Source: JAKQIM01 sp964633225
GTDB lineage: Bacteria; Chloroflexota; Anaerolineae; Anaerolineales; UBA4823
Length of the DNA: 29,279 bases
Assembly: GCA_964633225.1 (NCBI GenBank)
Contig: CAZWFQ010000045.1
Coordinates: 1 to 29,279 of the forward strand
Direction of reading: 5' to 3'
In this document: piece after piece, positions 1 through 7,480 of the stretch
Numbering within the stretch: the stretch's first letter is position 1
Layout: each line of letters starts with the position of its first letter
Program-made: the position numbers and the translations under genes
The notes under the pieces: generated by a model
Told to the model about the DNA's origin: nothing
What the model saw: the letters and a program-made list of their open reading frames with translations, nothing else
Databases searched by the model: none

Positions 1-20
1 AGAACTCGGAGAATCTGACG

Positions 21-1520
21 ATGACTACTTCTCAGCCCGTGAGGGTGCGTTTTGCTCCTTCGCCTACTGGTCGTACCCATTTGGGAAGCGGGCGTACGGC
101 TTTATATAATTATCTGCTGGCGCGGCAGACTGGTGGAAAGTTCATTTTACGGATCGAGGATACCGATCAAAGGCGGTTTGTGCCCGGCGCAGAAGAAGAA
201 TTGATCGAAAGTTTGCACTGGCTGGGTTTATCTTGGGATGAGGGGCCAGATGTGGGAGGCCCCTATGCGCCTTATCATCAATCCGAGCGACGCGAGATCT
301 ACCAGCAGTATGCCCGGCAGTTGGTCGAGAGCGGGCATGCATATTACTGCTTCTGCACACCTGAGCGGCTGGAAAAGGTGCGCCAGGAGAAGCAGCTGCG
401 CAAAGAAACCGCTTTGTACGATGGTACCTGCCGTGAAATGGCCCCGGCTGAAGCTTTGGTGCGCGTGGCAAACGGCGAGAAACATGTGGTCCGCTTTAAA
501 ACTCCCCGCGAAGGTAGTATTACGGTGCGTGATATGCTGCGGGGCGACATCACGGTTGAGAACCGCATGATTGACGACCATATCCTGGTCAAATCTGACG
601 GGCTGGCCCTTTATCACCTGGCGGCGATGGTGGATGATCATTTGATGGAGATCACGCATGTGATCCGTGGCTCTGAGTGGCTGTCTACATTCCCGCTGCA
701 CGGGCATATCATTCGCGCTTTTGGCTGGCAAATGCCAGCGTTTGTACACCTTTCGATTTTCTTAAAACCCAGCGGCAAGGGTAAGATGAGCAAGCGCGAG
801 ACTGCGGATGCGTTGAAAGACGGGCGCTCGATCTTTGTGAAAGACCTGGATGCATTGGGATACACCCCCGAGGGGGTGGTCAACTGGATCACTTTGATGG
901 GCTGGAGCTACGACGATCACACCGAATTCTTCAGCATGGATGATCTTGTGCAAAAGTTCAGCCTGGAGCATTTGAATCCCGCCCCTGCGGCGATCAATTT
1001 TTCGAAACTAGATCATTTCAACGGGATGCACATCCGCTCCTTGCCGCTGGCTGAACTGGCGCGACGGATCAAACCCTTCTTTGTGGGTGCGGGGTATGCC
1101 GTGGATGATGACCGACTCTTGAAGATTGCTCCAATCATCCAGGAGCGCCTGGTAACCCTGGATGATTGCCTGGCGTTTGGAGGGTTTTTCTTTCAGGAGA
1201 CGGTTAATCCCAACCCGGATGATCTGTTAGGCAGCAAGATGAGCGCGGCCGAGTCGGCAGATGCGGCTCGCCAAATCCTTAAGGTGCTGGAAGATGCTCC
1301 TGAGTTTACCAAAGATGGCCTGGAATCTCCGCTGCGCTTATTGGTGGAGGGGCTGGGCCTTGGTGCGGGGCAGGTCTTTGGTATTTTGCGTGTAGCCGTA
1401 ACGGGCCAAAAGGTCAGTCCGCCATTGTTTGAAAGCATGGAGATCATTGGGCGCACCTTGGTTTTAGAGCGTGTGCGCCAGGCAATCCGGCTGTTGGATG
1501 GAGTAGCGGGCCAGAAATAA
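21..1520 (+). CDS. gltX: Glutamyl-tRNA synthetase
   Basis: Cytoplasmic class I aminoacyl-tRNA synthetase that charges tRNA with glutamate. The 499-residue protein has the usual length for bacterial GltX. Near the N terminus FAPSPTG is followed by HLGSG (residues 20-24), the HIGH-type ATP-binding signature. The KMSKR loop is perfect at residues 255-259. The C-terminal third looks like the helical anticodon-binding domain. The ATG at 21 follows a CGGAGA Shine-Dalgarno-like stretch. A tRNA-Gln gene lies just downstream. If this genome lacks GlnRS, the enzyme could be non-discriminating and load Glu on tRNA-Gln for GatCAB, but no gatCAB gene is in the window, so that stays open. No frameshift or missing catalytic motif is seen. 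Confidence 0.97.
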   Translation: MTTSQPVRVRFAPSPTGRTHLGSGRTALYNYLLARQTGGKFILRIEDTDQRRFVPGAEEELIESLHWLGLSWDEGPDVGGPYAPYHQSERREIYQQYARQLVESGHAYYCFCTPERLEKVRQEKQLRKETALYDGTCREMAPAEALVRVANGEKHVVRFKTPREGSITVRDMLRGDITVENRMIDDHILVKSDGLALYHLAAMVDDHLMEITHVIRGSEWLSTFPLHGHIIRAFGWQMPAFVHLSIFLKPSGKGKMSKRETADALKDGRSIFVKDLDALGYTPEGVVNWITLMGWSYDDHTEFFSMDDLVQKFSLEHLNPAPAAINFSKLDHFNGMHIRSLPLAELARRIKPFFVGAGYAVDDDRLLKIAPIIQERLVTLDDCLAFGGFFFQETVNPNPDDLLGSKMSAAESADAARQILKVLEDAPEFTKDGLESPLRLLVEGLGLGAGQVFGILRVAVTGQKVSPPLFESMEIIGRTLVLERVRQAIRLLDGVAGQK

Positions 1521-1536
1521 GAAATAAAGTACAGCC

Positions 1537-1565
1537 TAGACGGCAGCCGAAGGGCGTGGTAAAAT
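1537..1565 (+). promoter_or_regulatory. Probable sigma70-type promoter of the tRNA-Gln gene
   Basis: A -35-like TAGACG (1537-1542) and a -10 TAAAAT (1560-1565) are separated by 17 bases. Transcription would start near 1572, about ten bases before the mature tRNA 5' end. The -35 matches consensus at four of six positions and the -10 at five of six, so this is plausible but not strong. Confidence 0.45.
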
Positions 1566-1581
1566 ACCAGCCGCTAAGCTA

Positions 1582-1652
1582 TGGGGGCTCGTCTAATGGT
1601 AGGACAGCAGACTCTGGATCTGTATGTAGAGGTTCGACTCCTTTGCCCCCAG
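1582..1652 (+). tRNA. tRNA-Gln (anticodon CUG)
   Basis: A complete cloverleaf can be drawn. The acceptor stem TGGGGGC (1582-1588) pairs with GCCCCCA (1645-1651). The D arm is GTCT/GGAC with an AATGGTA loop. The anticodon stem GCAGA/TCTGT carries loop CTCTGGA, giving anticodon CTG (reads CAG, glutamine). The T arm is AGAGG/CCTTT with loop TTCGACT, and the discriminator base is G at 1652. The U1-A72 acceptor end is typical of bacterial tRNA-Gln. The DNA continues CCT, so CCA is not fully encoded. It sits alone, followed at once by a terminator. Confidence 0.95.
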
Positions 1653-1661
1653 CCTACCGAT

Positions 1662-1697
1662 CCAAAACACCCCGAGGCCTGTCTCGGGGTGTTTTGG
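1662..1697 (+). terminator. Rho-independent terminator after tRNA-Gln
   Basis: A perfect 15-bp inverted repeat (1662-1676 with 1683-1697) encloses a six-base loop. The GC-rich core is CACCCCGAG/CTCGGGGTG and the outer arms are CCAAAA/TTTTGG, so both strands have a T-rich 3' arm and it could work in either direction. It isolates tRNA-Gln from the glmS leader, so glmS needs its own promoter in 1698-1755, where I see no convincing -35/-10 pair. Confidence 0.85.
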
Positions 1698-1754
1698 TAA
1701 GGGACAACCAACAATCAGGAGGTGGATGGTCAGTTTTTACTGAATTGGAAAAGA

Positions 1755-1968
1755 TAGCGCATGGCCCTGGGTTCAGATCACCAGGGTGACGAGGATGAGG
1801 GTTTCTCACCGCGAGGTGAGATTAACCGGACGATAACAGGTTACCGACCTGCCAGCCGGGAAAATCGAGAGATCAGCGGAAGCCCTCCGGGTTGCCATCC
1901 CCCCGACGTCTTTTCCTCCAACAACAAGCACGCAATAAATCTGGCGGGCAACTGCCAGGATAAAATTG
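1755..1968 (+). ncRNA. Candidate glmS self-cleaving ribozyme in the glmS leader
   Basis: This leader matches the glmS ribozyme core piece by piece and in order. The cleavage-site context is ATA|GCGC, with scission expected between 1756 and 1757. P1 is CCCTGG (1765-1770) with CCAGGG (1781-1786). The invariant GACGAGG is at 1788-1794. GAGGG (1797-1801), followed by TTT, pairs with CCCTC (1883-1887). The core segment ATCGAGAGATCAGCGG (1864-1879) closely resembles the ATCGAGACATCGGCGG of the thermophilic Firmicute ribozyme as I recall it. CGC (1758-1760) can form the pseudoknot with GCG (1876-1878). P3 is CGGG/CCCG (1888-1891, 1902-1905). An A-rich-flanked hairpin CTGGC/GCCAG (1941-1945, 1954-1958) could be P4. 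In the family, glucosamine-6-phosphate is the cofactor and cleavage lowers glmS mRNA. The gene downstream is glmS, as required. Odd point: a 56-base insertion at 1805-1860. Confidence 0.83.
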
Positions 1969-2069
1969 CAGCGAATGGCACAATAAATCCCTCGCTTGGG
2001 GCGGGCTTACTTAACCATTTTTGGCAGAAAGCCTTTCTCCAGGCCGATCAAAAACTGGAGGAATATCCT

Positions 2070-3911
2070 ATGTGTGGAATCGTTGGTTATATCGGCCCGC
2101 AGGACGCGACGCCGATCATTCTAAACGGCTTGAAAAGGCTGGAATACCGTGGGTACGATTCTGCCGGGCTGGCTGTTTTGCAAAACAGCCATATTGAAGT
2201 CCGCAGAGACGTGGGTAAATTGGGCCGTTTGGCTGAGCACGTGGCGCAGGAGCCCGTCAGCGGGCACGTGGGGATTGGACACACGCGCTGGGCAACCCAT
2301 GGAGAGCCAAGTGAGCGGAATGCACATCCTCACCTGGGTATGACCGGGCGCGTGGTGGTGGTGCATAACGGGATTGTTGAAAACTTCTTGGAGCTGCGCA
2401 GTGAACTGGCGGCAGAGGAAGTGGTCTTCAACTCAGAAACTGATACCGAAGTGATCGTCCACTTGGTGGAGCGCTACCTTTCGGCTGAAGCCGGGCTGGT
2501 GGAGGCTGCTAGAAAGGCAATTGGGCACTTGAAGGGCGCCCACGGTATTGTATTAATGTCGGCGGCTGAGCCAGACAAGATTGTGGCGGCGCGCATCGGC
2601 AATGCGGGCGGGGTGGTGATTGGCTTGGGAGAAGGCGAGATGTTTGTGGCCTCTGACCTGCCCGCCATTTTGGAGCATACCCGCAGGGTGGTATTCCTGG
2701 AATCGCGGCAGATGGCTGTGATCACGCGGGATGGGCTAAGCGTGCAGACCCTGGACGGCAAGCCGGTGCGGTACGTAGTTCACGCGGTGGCATGGGATCC
2801 GGTGGCGGCTGAGAAAGGCGAATATCGCCACTTTATGCACAAGGAAATCCACGAACAGGTGCGTTCGTTGACCGATACGATTGCCGGGCGTGTGGATTTT
2901 GAGATGGGAACCATACGCCTGCCTGAGCTGAACCTGACGGCTGAAAAGGCGCGGCGGATCCAAAAGGTTTTTATCACCGCTTGTGGTACGGCAGGGCATG
3001 CCGGGATGGTGGGCAAGGTATTGATCGAAAAAATTGCCTGTCTACCGGTAGAAGTGGATATTGCTTCGGAATTTCGCTACCGTGATCCGATTGTGGACGA
3101 AAATAGCGTTGTGCTGGCGATCAGCCAGTCAGGCGAGACCGCGGATACGCTGGCGGCGATGGAAGAGGCGCGCCGCAAGGGGGCGGTGGTATGGTCGATT
3201 GTGAATGCGATCGGCACGCAAGCCATGCGCCTGGCGGACGGCTACATCTCGATGCAGTCGGGGCCTGAGATTGGCGTGGCATCAACGAAAGCTTTCACGG
3301 CGCCTCTGGTGGATCTGTATATGCTGGCGGTGCTGTTGGCAGATTTGCGCGGGGTGTTGGATGAGAAAACGCGCCGGGCCTACGTTGCTGACCTGGCCCT
3401 GATTCCAGACTTGGCGGGGCGCTGCCTGGATCGCGAAGAGCAGGTTTTGAAAGTGGCGGATGTGTTGAAAGACCGGCGCGACTGCCTGTACCTGGGCCGG
3501 GGGATCAATATGCCCATTGCGTATGAGGGCGCACTGAAGCTTAAAGAGATTTCGTATATCCACGCAGAAGGTTACCCGGCGGGGGAGATGAAGCATGGCC
3601 CAATTGCGCTGATTGACCGCGAGATGCCGGTGGTGGTATTGGCGCCGCGTGACCCCTGGTATGATAAGATGATCAGCCAGGTGGAACAGGCCAAGGCGCG
3701 CGGGGGGATGGTGGTGGCGGTGGCAAGTGACGGCGACGAGCGGATTGCAGGACTAGCGGATCATGTGCTGTGGGTGCCGGATGCACCCTGGCTGCTCAGC
3801 CCGGTGTTAACGGTCATTCCGTTGCAACTGCTGGCCTATCACATTGCAGCATTACGCGGCCTGGATGTTGACCAGCCGCGCAACCTGGCTAAGTCTGTTA
3901 CGGTGGAGTAA
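2070..3911 (+). CDS. glmS: Glutamine--fructose-6-phosphate aminotransferase (isomerising)
   Basis: Makes glucosamine-6-phosphate from fructose-6-phosphate and glutamine, the entry step to UDP-GlcNAc and peptidoglycan. The 613-residue protein starts MCGIVGYIG; Cys2 becomes the N-terminal nucleophile of the class II glutamine amidotransferase domain (about residues 1-230). Two SIS sugar-isomerase domains follow, with SQSGETADT in the first and the usual LAKSVTVE C terminus. The ATG at 2070 is chosen over an in-frame ATG at 1761 because only it places the catalytic Cys at position 2, and because CTGGAGGA lies just upstream; the 103 codons before it belong to the leader RNA. Expression is likely controlled by the upstream ribozyme candidate. 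A terminator follows directly. Confidence 0.97.
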   Translation: MCGIVGYIGPQDATPIILNGLKRLEYRGYDSAGLAVLQNSHIEVRRDVGKLGRLAEHVAQEPVSGHVGIGHTRWATHGEPSERNAHPHLGMTGRVVVVHNGIVENFLELRSELAAEEVVFNSETDTEVIVHLVERYLSAEAGLVEAARKAIGHLKGAHGIVLMSAAEPDKIVAARIGNAGGVVIGLGEGEMFVASDLPAILEHTRRVVFLESRQMAVITRDGLSVQTLDGKPVRYVVHAVAWDPVAAEKGEYRHFMHKEIHEQVRSLTDTIAGRVDFEMGTIRLPELNLTAEKARRIQKVFITACGTAGHAGMVGKVLIEKIACLPVEVDIASEFRYRDPIVDENSVVLAISQSGETADTLAAMEEARRKGAVVWSIVNAIGTQAMRLADGYISMQSGPEIGVASTKAFTAPLVDLYMLAVLLADLRGVLDEKTRRAYVADLALIPDLAGRCLDREEQVLKVADVLKDRRDCLYLGRGINMPIAYEGALKLKEISYIHAEGYPAGEMKHGPIALIDREMPVVVLAPRDPWYDKMISQVEQAKARGGMVVAVASDGDERIAGLADHVLWVPDAPWLLSPVLTVIPLQLLAYHIAALRGLDVDQPRNLAKSVTVE

Positions 3912-3940
3912 GGGCGACCAGACGCGCCACAGGATGTGTT

Positions 3941-3979
3941 AAAAAATACGGCCCTCCTGGTTCGGGGGGCCGTATTTTT
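3941..3979 (+). terminator. Rho-independent terminator after glmS
   Basis: ATACGGCCC (3946-3954) pairs with GGGCCGTAT (3967-3975). The stem extends inward through a TCC/GGG segment to a small loop. It is preceded by an A run and followed by a T run, so it can end transcripts from either side. The convergent flavin-reductase-like gene ends about 20 bases further on and probably shares it. Confidence 0.88.
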
Positions 3980-3999
3980 ATGATGCTGCGATTGTGGCG

Positions 4000-4518
4000 C
4001 TACCCGGCAAGATTGCCCCAGGCATGGATAATTTCGCCGATGTACATGCGATGATAGTCTCGTGCAGTGTAGATCTCGGCGATGGATGGATCAATAAAGC
4101 AGGCGGGATCGATATCTTGGGCGTAGATTTTCTTGCACTCGAAGACCAGGCGTGCCTCTGCGAAGCTGGTTATACCGGGGGTGATCTCGATGGGGGTCAG
4201 ACCGCAGGCAGCGGCTTTGTCCAGGTCGCGCCCTGACCGAGAGCCACATAATTCCAGCGCGGGGCGATAGTGTTCGGCGAAGAAGGTCAGCGAGAAGGTC
4301 GGGGCTGATTCCATAAATTGGTAAGTATAGCGTTGGCGACGGACAAAACAATAACACACCTGGCGCATCCACAAGTAGCCCAGCCCGCCCCAATTGGCAG
4401 TCATAGTGTTGTAGTGTTTCATAGGGCCAGCCGTGATGAGCATCCAATCCTGGTGGATCAGCTTAAACGTATTGTCGGGAAGTGTCTCAAGTTCCAGTGG
4501 TTTGAAGTGAGCATTCAT
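4000..4518 (-). CDS. Flavin reductase-like (FMN-binding split-barrel) protein
   Basis: A 172-residue protein resembling the flavin-reductase-like / DIM6-NTAB family, which bind FMN in a split barrel and reduce flavin or act as oxidoreductases. The recognisable part is LITAG followed by NTMTANWGGLGYLW near residues 27-50, the typical 'open product into the medium, NTM(T/S)xxWG' flavin-binding segment. It has no signal peptide or membrane segment, so it is cytoplasmic. The ATG at 4518 is preferred because AGGAG (4526-4530) sits seven bases upstream; an earlier in-frame TTG at 4533 overlaps that ribosome site. It is transcribed away from the hemolysin III gene, and a TATAAT on the minus strand (4551-4556) could be its -10. 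Substrate unknown. Confidence 0.75.
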   Translation of the reverse strand: MNAHFKPLELETLPDNTFKLIHQDWMLITAGPMKHYNTMTANWGGLGYLWMRQVCYCFVRRQRYTYQFMESAPTFSLTFFAEHYRPALELCGSRSGRDLDKAAACGLTPIEITPGITSFAEARLVFECKKIYAQDIDPACFIDPSIAEIYTARDYHRMYIGEIIHAWGNLAG

Positions 4519-4638
4519 GTTCCAACTCCTCAATTTGTTTGATAGGATATATTATATGATATTTTTTGTCTGGCCTTGTGCCAGGGGGGTGGCGTTTTCG
4601 GGGTTATTGTTTATAATTCGGGCACTAATGGAGGCGAC

Positions 4639-5292
4639 GTGCTAAAAAACTTAAGGGACCCGTTCAGCGGGCTTTCTCACCTGGTTTCGGCTGTGTTTGC
4701 GTTCTTTGGCGCGATTGCGCTGTTGGTTTGGGGGCAAGGCGATATTGTGAAACAGGCGGCATTGTTGATCTATGGTATCAGCCTGGTGCTCATGTTTGGC
4801 TCCAGCGCGGCTTATCACATGGCTAATACAAACCCACAGGTTGTGCAAAGATTGCGAAAACTAGATCACCTGGCGATTTATCTCTTGATCGCTGGGACAT
4901 ATACACCCATTTGCGTGCAGTTTTTGGAGGGCAGGTGGCGCTGGGGGATTTTGGGGGCAGTTTGGGGGATGGCAGTGGCGGGGGTGATCGTCAAGCTATT
5001 TGTGATCAATGCGCCGCGCTGGCTGACAGCCGGCGTGTACCTGGTGATGGGCTGGATGGCGCTTTTAGCAGGGCGCGAGATGTTGTTTTCTGTCCCGTCG
5101 CCTGCGCTGGCTTGGATTTTCGCTGGAGGTTTATTGTTTACGATCGGCGCGGTGATCTATATTACCAAGAGACCCGATCCACTGCCAGGCGTGTTTGGTT
5201 TTCATGAGATCTGGCATATTTTTGTGACCTTAGGCTGCTTGAGTTTTTTTGTTGTGATTGCGGCCTATGTGGCAATCCCCAATTCAATTTAG
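4639..5292 (+). CDS. Hemolysin III / PAQR-family membrane protein
   Basis: A 217-residue integral membrane protein of the hemolysin III (YqfA/TrhA, PAQR) family, with about seven hydrophobic segments. Family residues are visible: SSAAYH (His60), DHLAIYLLIAGTYTP starting at Asp76, and HEIWH (189-193); these histidines with the Asp form the expected zinc-type metal site. The GTG at 4639 is chosen because GGAGG (4630-4634) lies four bases before it. An in-frame upstream start at 4576 would add a poorly conserved tail across a TATAAT box (4612-4617) that is more likely this gene's -10. The physiological role in bacteria is uncertain; homologues are linked to membrane homeostasis. It is not clearly linked to the mtt genes that follow. 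Confidence 0.88.
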   Translation: MLKNLRDPFSGLSHLVSAVFAFFGAIALLVWGQGDIVKQAALLIYGISLVLMFGSSAAYHMANTNPQVVQRLRKLDHLAIYLLIAGTYTPICVQFLEGRWRWGILGAVWGMAVAGVIVKLFVINAPRWLTAGVYLVMGWMALLAGREMLFSVPSPALAWIFAGGLLFTIGAVIYITKRPDPLPGVFGFHEIWHIFVTLGCLSFFVVIAAYVAIPNSI

Positions 5293-5305
5293 TATCCAAC
5301 TGAAC

Positions 5306-5329
5306 TGATAACGGTGCAGATCGTTATCA
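5306..5329. promoter_or_regulatory. Inverted repeat before the mttC-mttB operon, possible operator
   Basis: TGATAACG (5306-5313) is repeated as CGTTATCA (5322-5329) with eight bases between: a perfect 8-bp dyad with a 24-base span, typical of a dimeric repressor site. It lies in the only gap between the hemolysin III gene and mttC, nine bases before the AAGGAGG ribosome site. It has no T run, so it is not a terminator. No promoter hexamers are convincing nearby and no regulator gene is adjacent. It could instead be an mRNA hairpin. Confidence 0.5.
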
Positions 5330-5351
5330 CAATGATCAAGGAGGAGCATCC

Positions 5352-6005
5352 ATGTCAATAGAGTTGTACCAGGCGATGGCACAGAGTATCATTGACGGTG
5401 AGGAAGATTTGGCGGCTGACCTGGCGCGCAAGGCGATCGAGGCTGGGGTTGATCCGGTGGAAGCGATCGCACAAGGGTTTGTGATGGGCATCAATCGGGT
5501 GGGCGAGGCCTTCAGTTGTGGGGATGCATTTTTGCCTGAATTGGTGATGGCTGGCGAGGCAATGAAGGCGGCAGTAAAAGTACTCGAGCCTGAGATGAAC
5601 CGGCGCGGCACCGAACGGCAGGTTTACGGCAAGGTTGTATTGGCAACTGTAGAAGGCGATATCCATGAAATTGGAAAATCGCTGGTGGGCACCATGCTGT
5701 CTTCTTCTGGTTTTGAAGTTTTTGATATGGGGGTGGACGTGCCTACGGCTCAATTGGTGGCTAAGGCGTGCGAGGTAAAAGCCGATATCATCGCTTTGAG
5801 CGCGTTGTTGACGACCACCATGATCAAACAGCGCGAGGTGATTGAAACCCTGGAACGGGAAGGATTGCGCTCCTCGATCAAAGTGATGGTGGGAGGGGCA
5901 CCTGTGACCCGTGATTGGGTGCAAAAGATTGAGGCGGATGGCTACAGCGAGGACGCCATTGGTGCAGTACAGGTGGCCAAGCAGTTGATGGGCGTGGCAC
6001 AGTAG
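5352..6005 (+). CDS. Corrinoid (methyl-B12-carrier) protein, MttC/MtbC family
   Basis: A 217-residue cobalamin-carrying protein that shuttles a methyl group from a substrate methyltransferase to an acceptor methyltransferase. The N-terminal four-helix cap is about residues 1-90. The Rossmann-like B12 domain has GDIHEIGKS (DxHxxG, with His105 as the lower axial cobalt ligand), SAL (150-152) and VGGAP around 180. Length and layout match MttC, MtbC and MtmC-like proteins. It has a strong ribosome site AAGGAGG (5338-5344). It is the first gene of a three-gene unit with two MttB-family proteins, which supports a role in C1 demethylation. No reductive activase (RamA-like) or acceptor methyltransferase gene is present in the window. 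Confidence 0.93.
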   Translation: MSIELYQAMAQSIIDGEEDLAADLARKAIEAGVDPVEAIAQGFVMGINRVGEAFSCGDAFLPELVMAGEAMKAAVKVLEPEMNRRGTERQVYGKVVLATVEGDIHEIGKSLVGTMLSSSGFEVFDMGVDVPTAQLVAKACEVKADIIALSALLTTTMIKQREVIETLEREGLRSSIKVMVGGAPVTRDWVQKIEADGYSEDAIGAVQVAKQLMGVAQ

Positions 6006-6018
6006 GCGCGGAGGCCCC

Positions 6019-7473
6019 ATGTCAAAGAAGATCAAATCTATTTCTAATCCAAGGCTGAGCTTATCTGTCCTTCAGCCGCAGGATGTAGATCGCATCCATT
6101 CGGCCACCCTGGATATCATCGAGAATGTGGGCGTGCGCTTCCCCTCGCAGCGAGCCTTAGATATCTGGGAAGCCAATGGGGCGCTGGTAGATCGCGGTAG
6201 CATGATCGTTAAAGCGAAGCCAGAATTAATCGAGACGGCCTTGAAAAATGCGCCACCGGTGTATACGTTGGCGGCGCGCGATCCGGCGCAAGATTTGCCC
6301 CTGGACGGCAACCATGTGTTTTTAGGTACAGATGGTTGCGGCGTTGAGGTGCTGGATATGGTCACTGGCGAGAAGCGTACATCATACTTGCAAGATGTGG
6401 CGGAGATTGCGCGCATTGCTGATGATCTCGAGGAGATCGCTTTTCATTGGGTGGCTGTCTCGGCCCAAGATAAACCGGTCGCCACGCGCGGTTTGCACGA
6501 AGTCAAGGCGGTGTGGGAGAACTCGACCAAGCATGTGCAGACGGAGAGTATTTATAATGAAGCAGAGGCCCGCATTGTAATTGAGATGGCGGCTGCAGTG
6601 GCCGGTGGAAAGGACGCTCTGCGCCGGCGCCCAGTGCTCTCTCTGATGCAGTGCACGGCGCCACCTTTGGGGCATGATGGCGGCAGCCTGGATACGGCCT
6701 TGTTGGCGGCCGAGGCGGGTATTCCAACCGGTTTTATGACCATGGCAGCATGCCTGACCACAGGTCCGGCGACAATGGCTGGCACGTTGGCGGTGGGTAA
6801 CGCGGAGGTCATTTCGGCAACCGCTATGCTGCAGTTGGCCTTTCCGGGCGCTCCGGTTTTCTACGCGGCAGCACAAACGGCATCTGATCTGCGCAGTGGT
6901 GCTTATACCGGCGGCGGGCCGGAGGATTTTCTCTTTGGCGCGGCGACCAATCTATTGGCAGACCGTTATAGAATTCCGCTTTCGATGGGCTCGTTTGCCA
7001 CCGGCGCGAAAGAGCCGAACTGGCAGGCCGGGGTCGAGAACAGTCTGTCAACTTTTATGGCATGTATCGCTATGTCGGATATGTTGTTGGGGGTGGGGCT
7101 GCTGCATGGAAGCCGCATCTGGTCTTATGAGCAGATGCTGATGGATTGTGAGATCTATGCCATGGTGCGCAAGATGTTGGAAGGAATAGCGGTGGATGAT
7201 GAGACCCTGGCCTTGGATACGATCAAGGCGGTGGGACCGGGGGGCAATTTCTTGGCGCAGAAACACACACTGAAGCACATGCGCGATATATACCTGCCTC
7301 AATTCATGGACCGCAGGCCGTATAGTACCTGGGAGCAAAAGGGCGACGGGGCACGCGAGTGGGCGCTGGCGAAGGCGCGCGGCATATTGGAACAGCACCA
7401 GCCCGAGCCATTGGATGCCAGGCTTTCTGATGAGCTGCAGAAAATGATCCTTTCGTTGGAAAAGGAAAGTTGA
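6019..7473 (+). CDS. MttB-superfamily corrinoid methyltransferase, paralogue 1
   Basis: A 484-residue protein of the trimethylamine methyltransferase (MttB) superfamily, expected to move a methyl group from a tertiary or quaternary amine to the Co(I) of the adjacent corrinoid protein. Family features include the N-terminal HSATLDIIENVGVRF segment, a glycine- and alanine-rich TIM-barrel core, and a region near residues 295-320 (GAYTGGGPEDF). The reading frame is uninterrupted, so the in-frame amber codon (pyrrolysine) of archaeal MttB is absent. It therefore belongs with the non-pyrrolysine MttB homologues, some of which demethylate glycine betaine or similar compounds; the substrate cannot be told from sequence. 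GGAGG at 6010-6014 supports the start. It lies 13 bases after mttC. Confidence 0.92.
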   Translation: MSKKIKSISNPRLSLSVLQPQDVDRIHSATLDIIENVGVRFPSQRALDIWEANGALVDRGSMIVKAKPELIETALKNAPPVYTLAARDPAQDLPLDGNHVFLGTDGCGVEVLDMVTGEKRTSYLQDVAEIARIADDLEEIAFHWVAVSAQDKPVATRGLHEVKAVWENSTKHVQTESIYNEAEARIVIEMAAAVAGGKDALRRRPVLSLMQCTAPPLGHDGGSLDTALLAAEAGIPTGFMTMAACLTTGPATMAGTLAVGNAEVISATAMLQLAFPGAPVFYAAAQTASDLRSGAYTGGGPEDFLFGAATNLLADRYRIPLSMGSFATGAKEPNWQAGVENSLSTFMACIAMSDMLLGVGLLHGSRIWSYEQMLMDCEIYAMVRKMLEGIAVDDETLALDTIKAVGPGGNFLAQKHTLKHMRDIYLPQFMDRRPYSTWEQKGDGAREWALAKARGILEQHQPEPLDARLSDELQKMILSLEKES

Positions 7474-7480
7474 GCCGGCG

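Noticed and set aside
1761..2069. In-frame N-terminal extension of GlmS from the ATG at 1761
   Set aside because: It would displace the catalytic Cys2, and the bases encode the structured leader RNA, with a proper ribosome site only before 2070.
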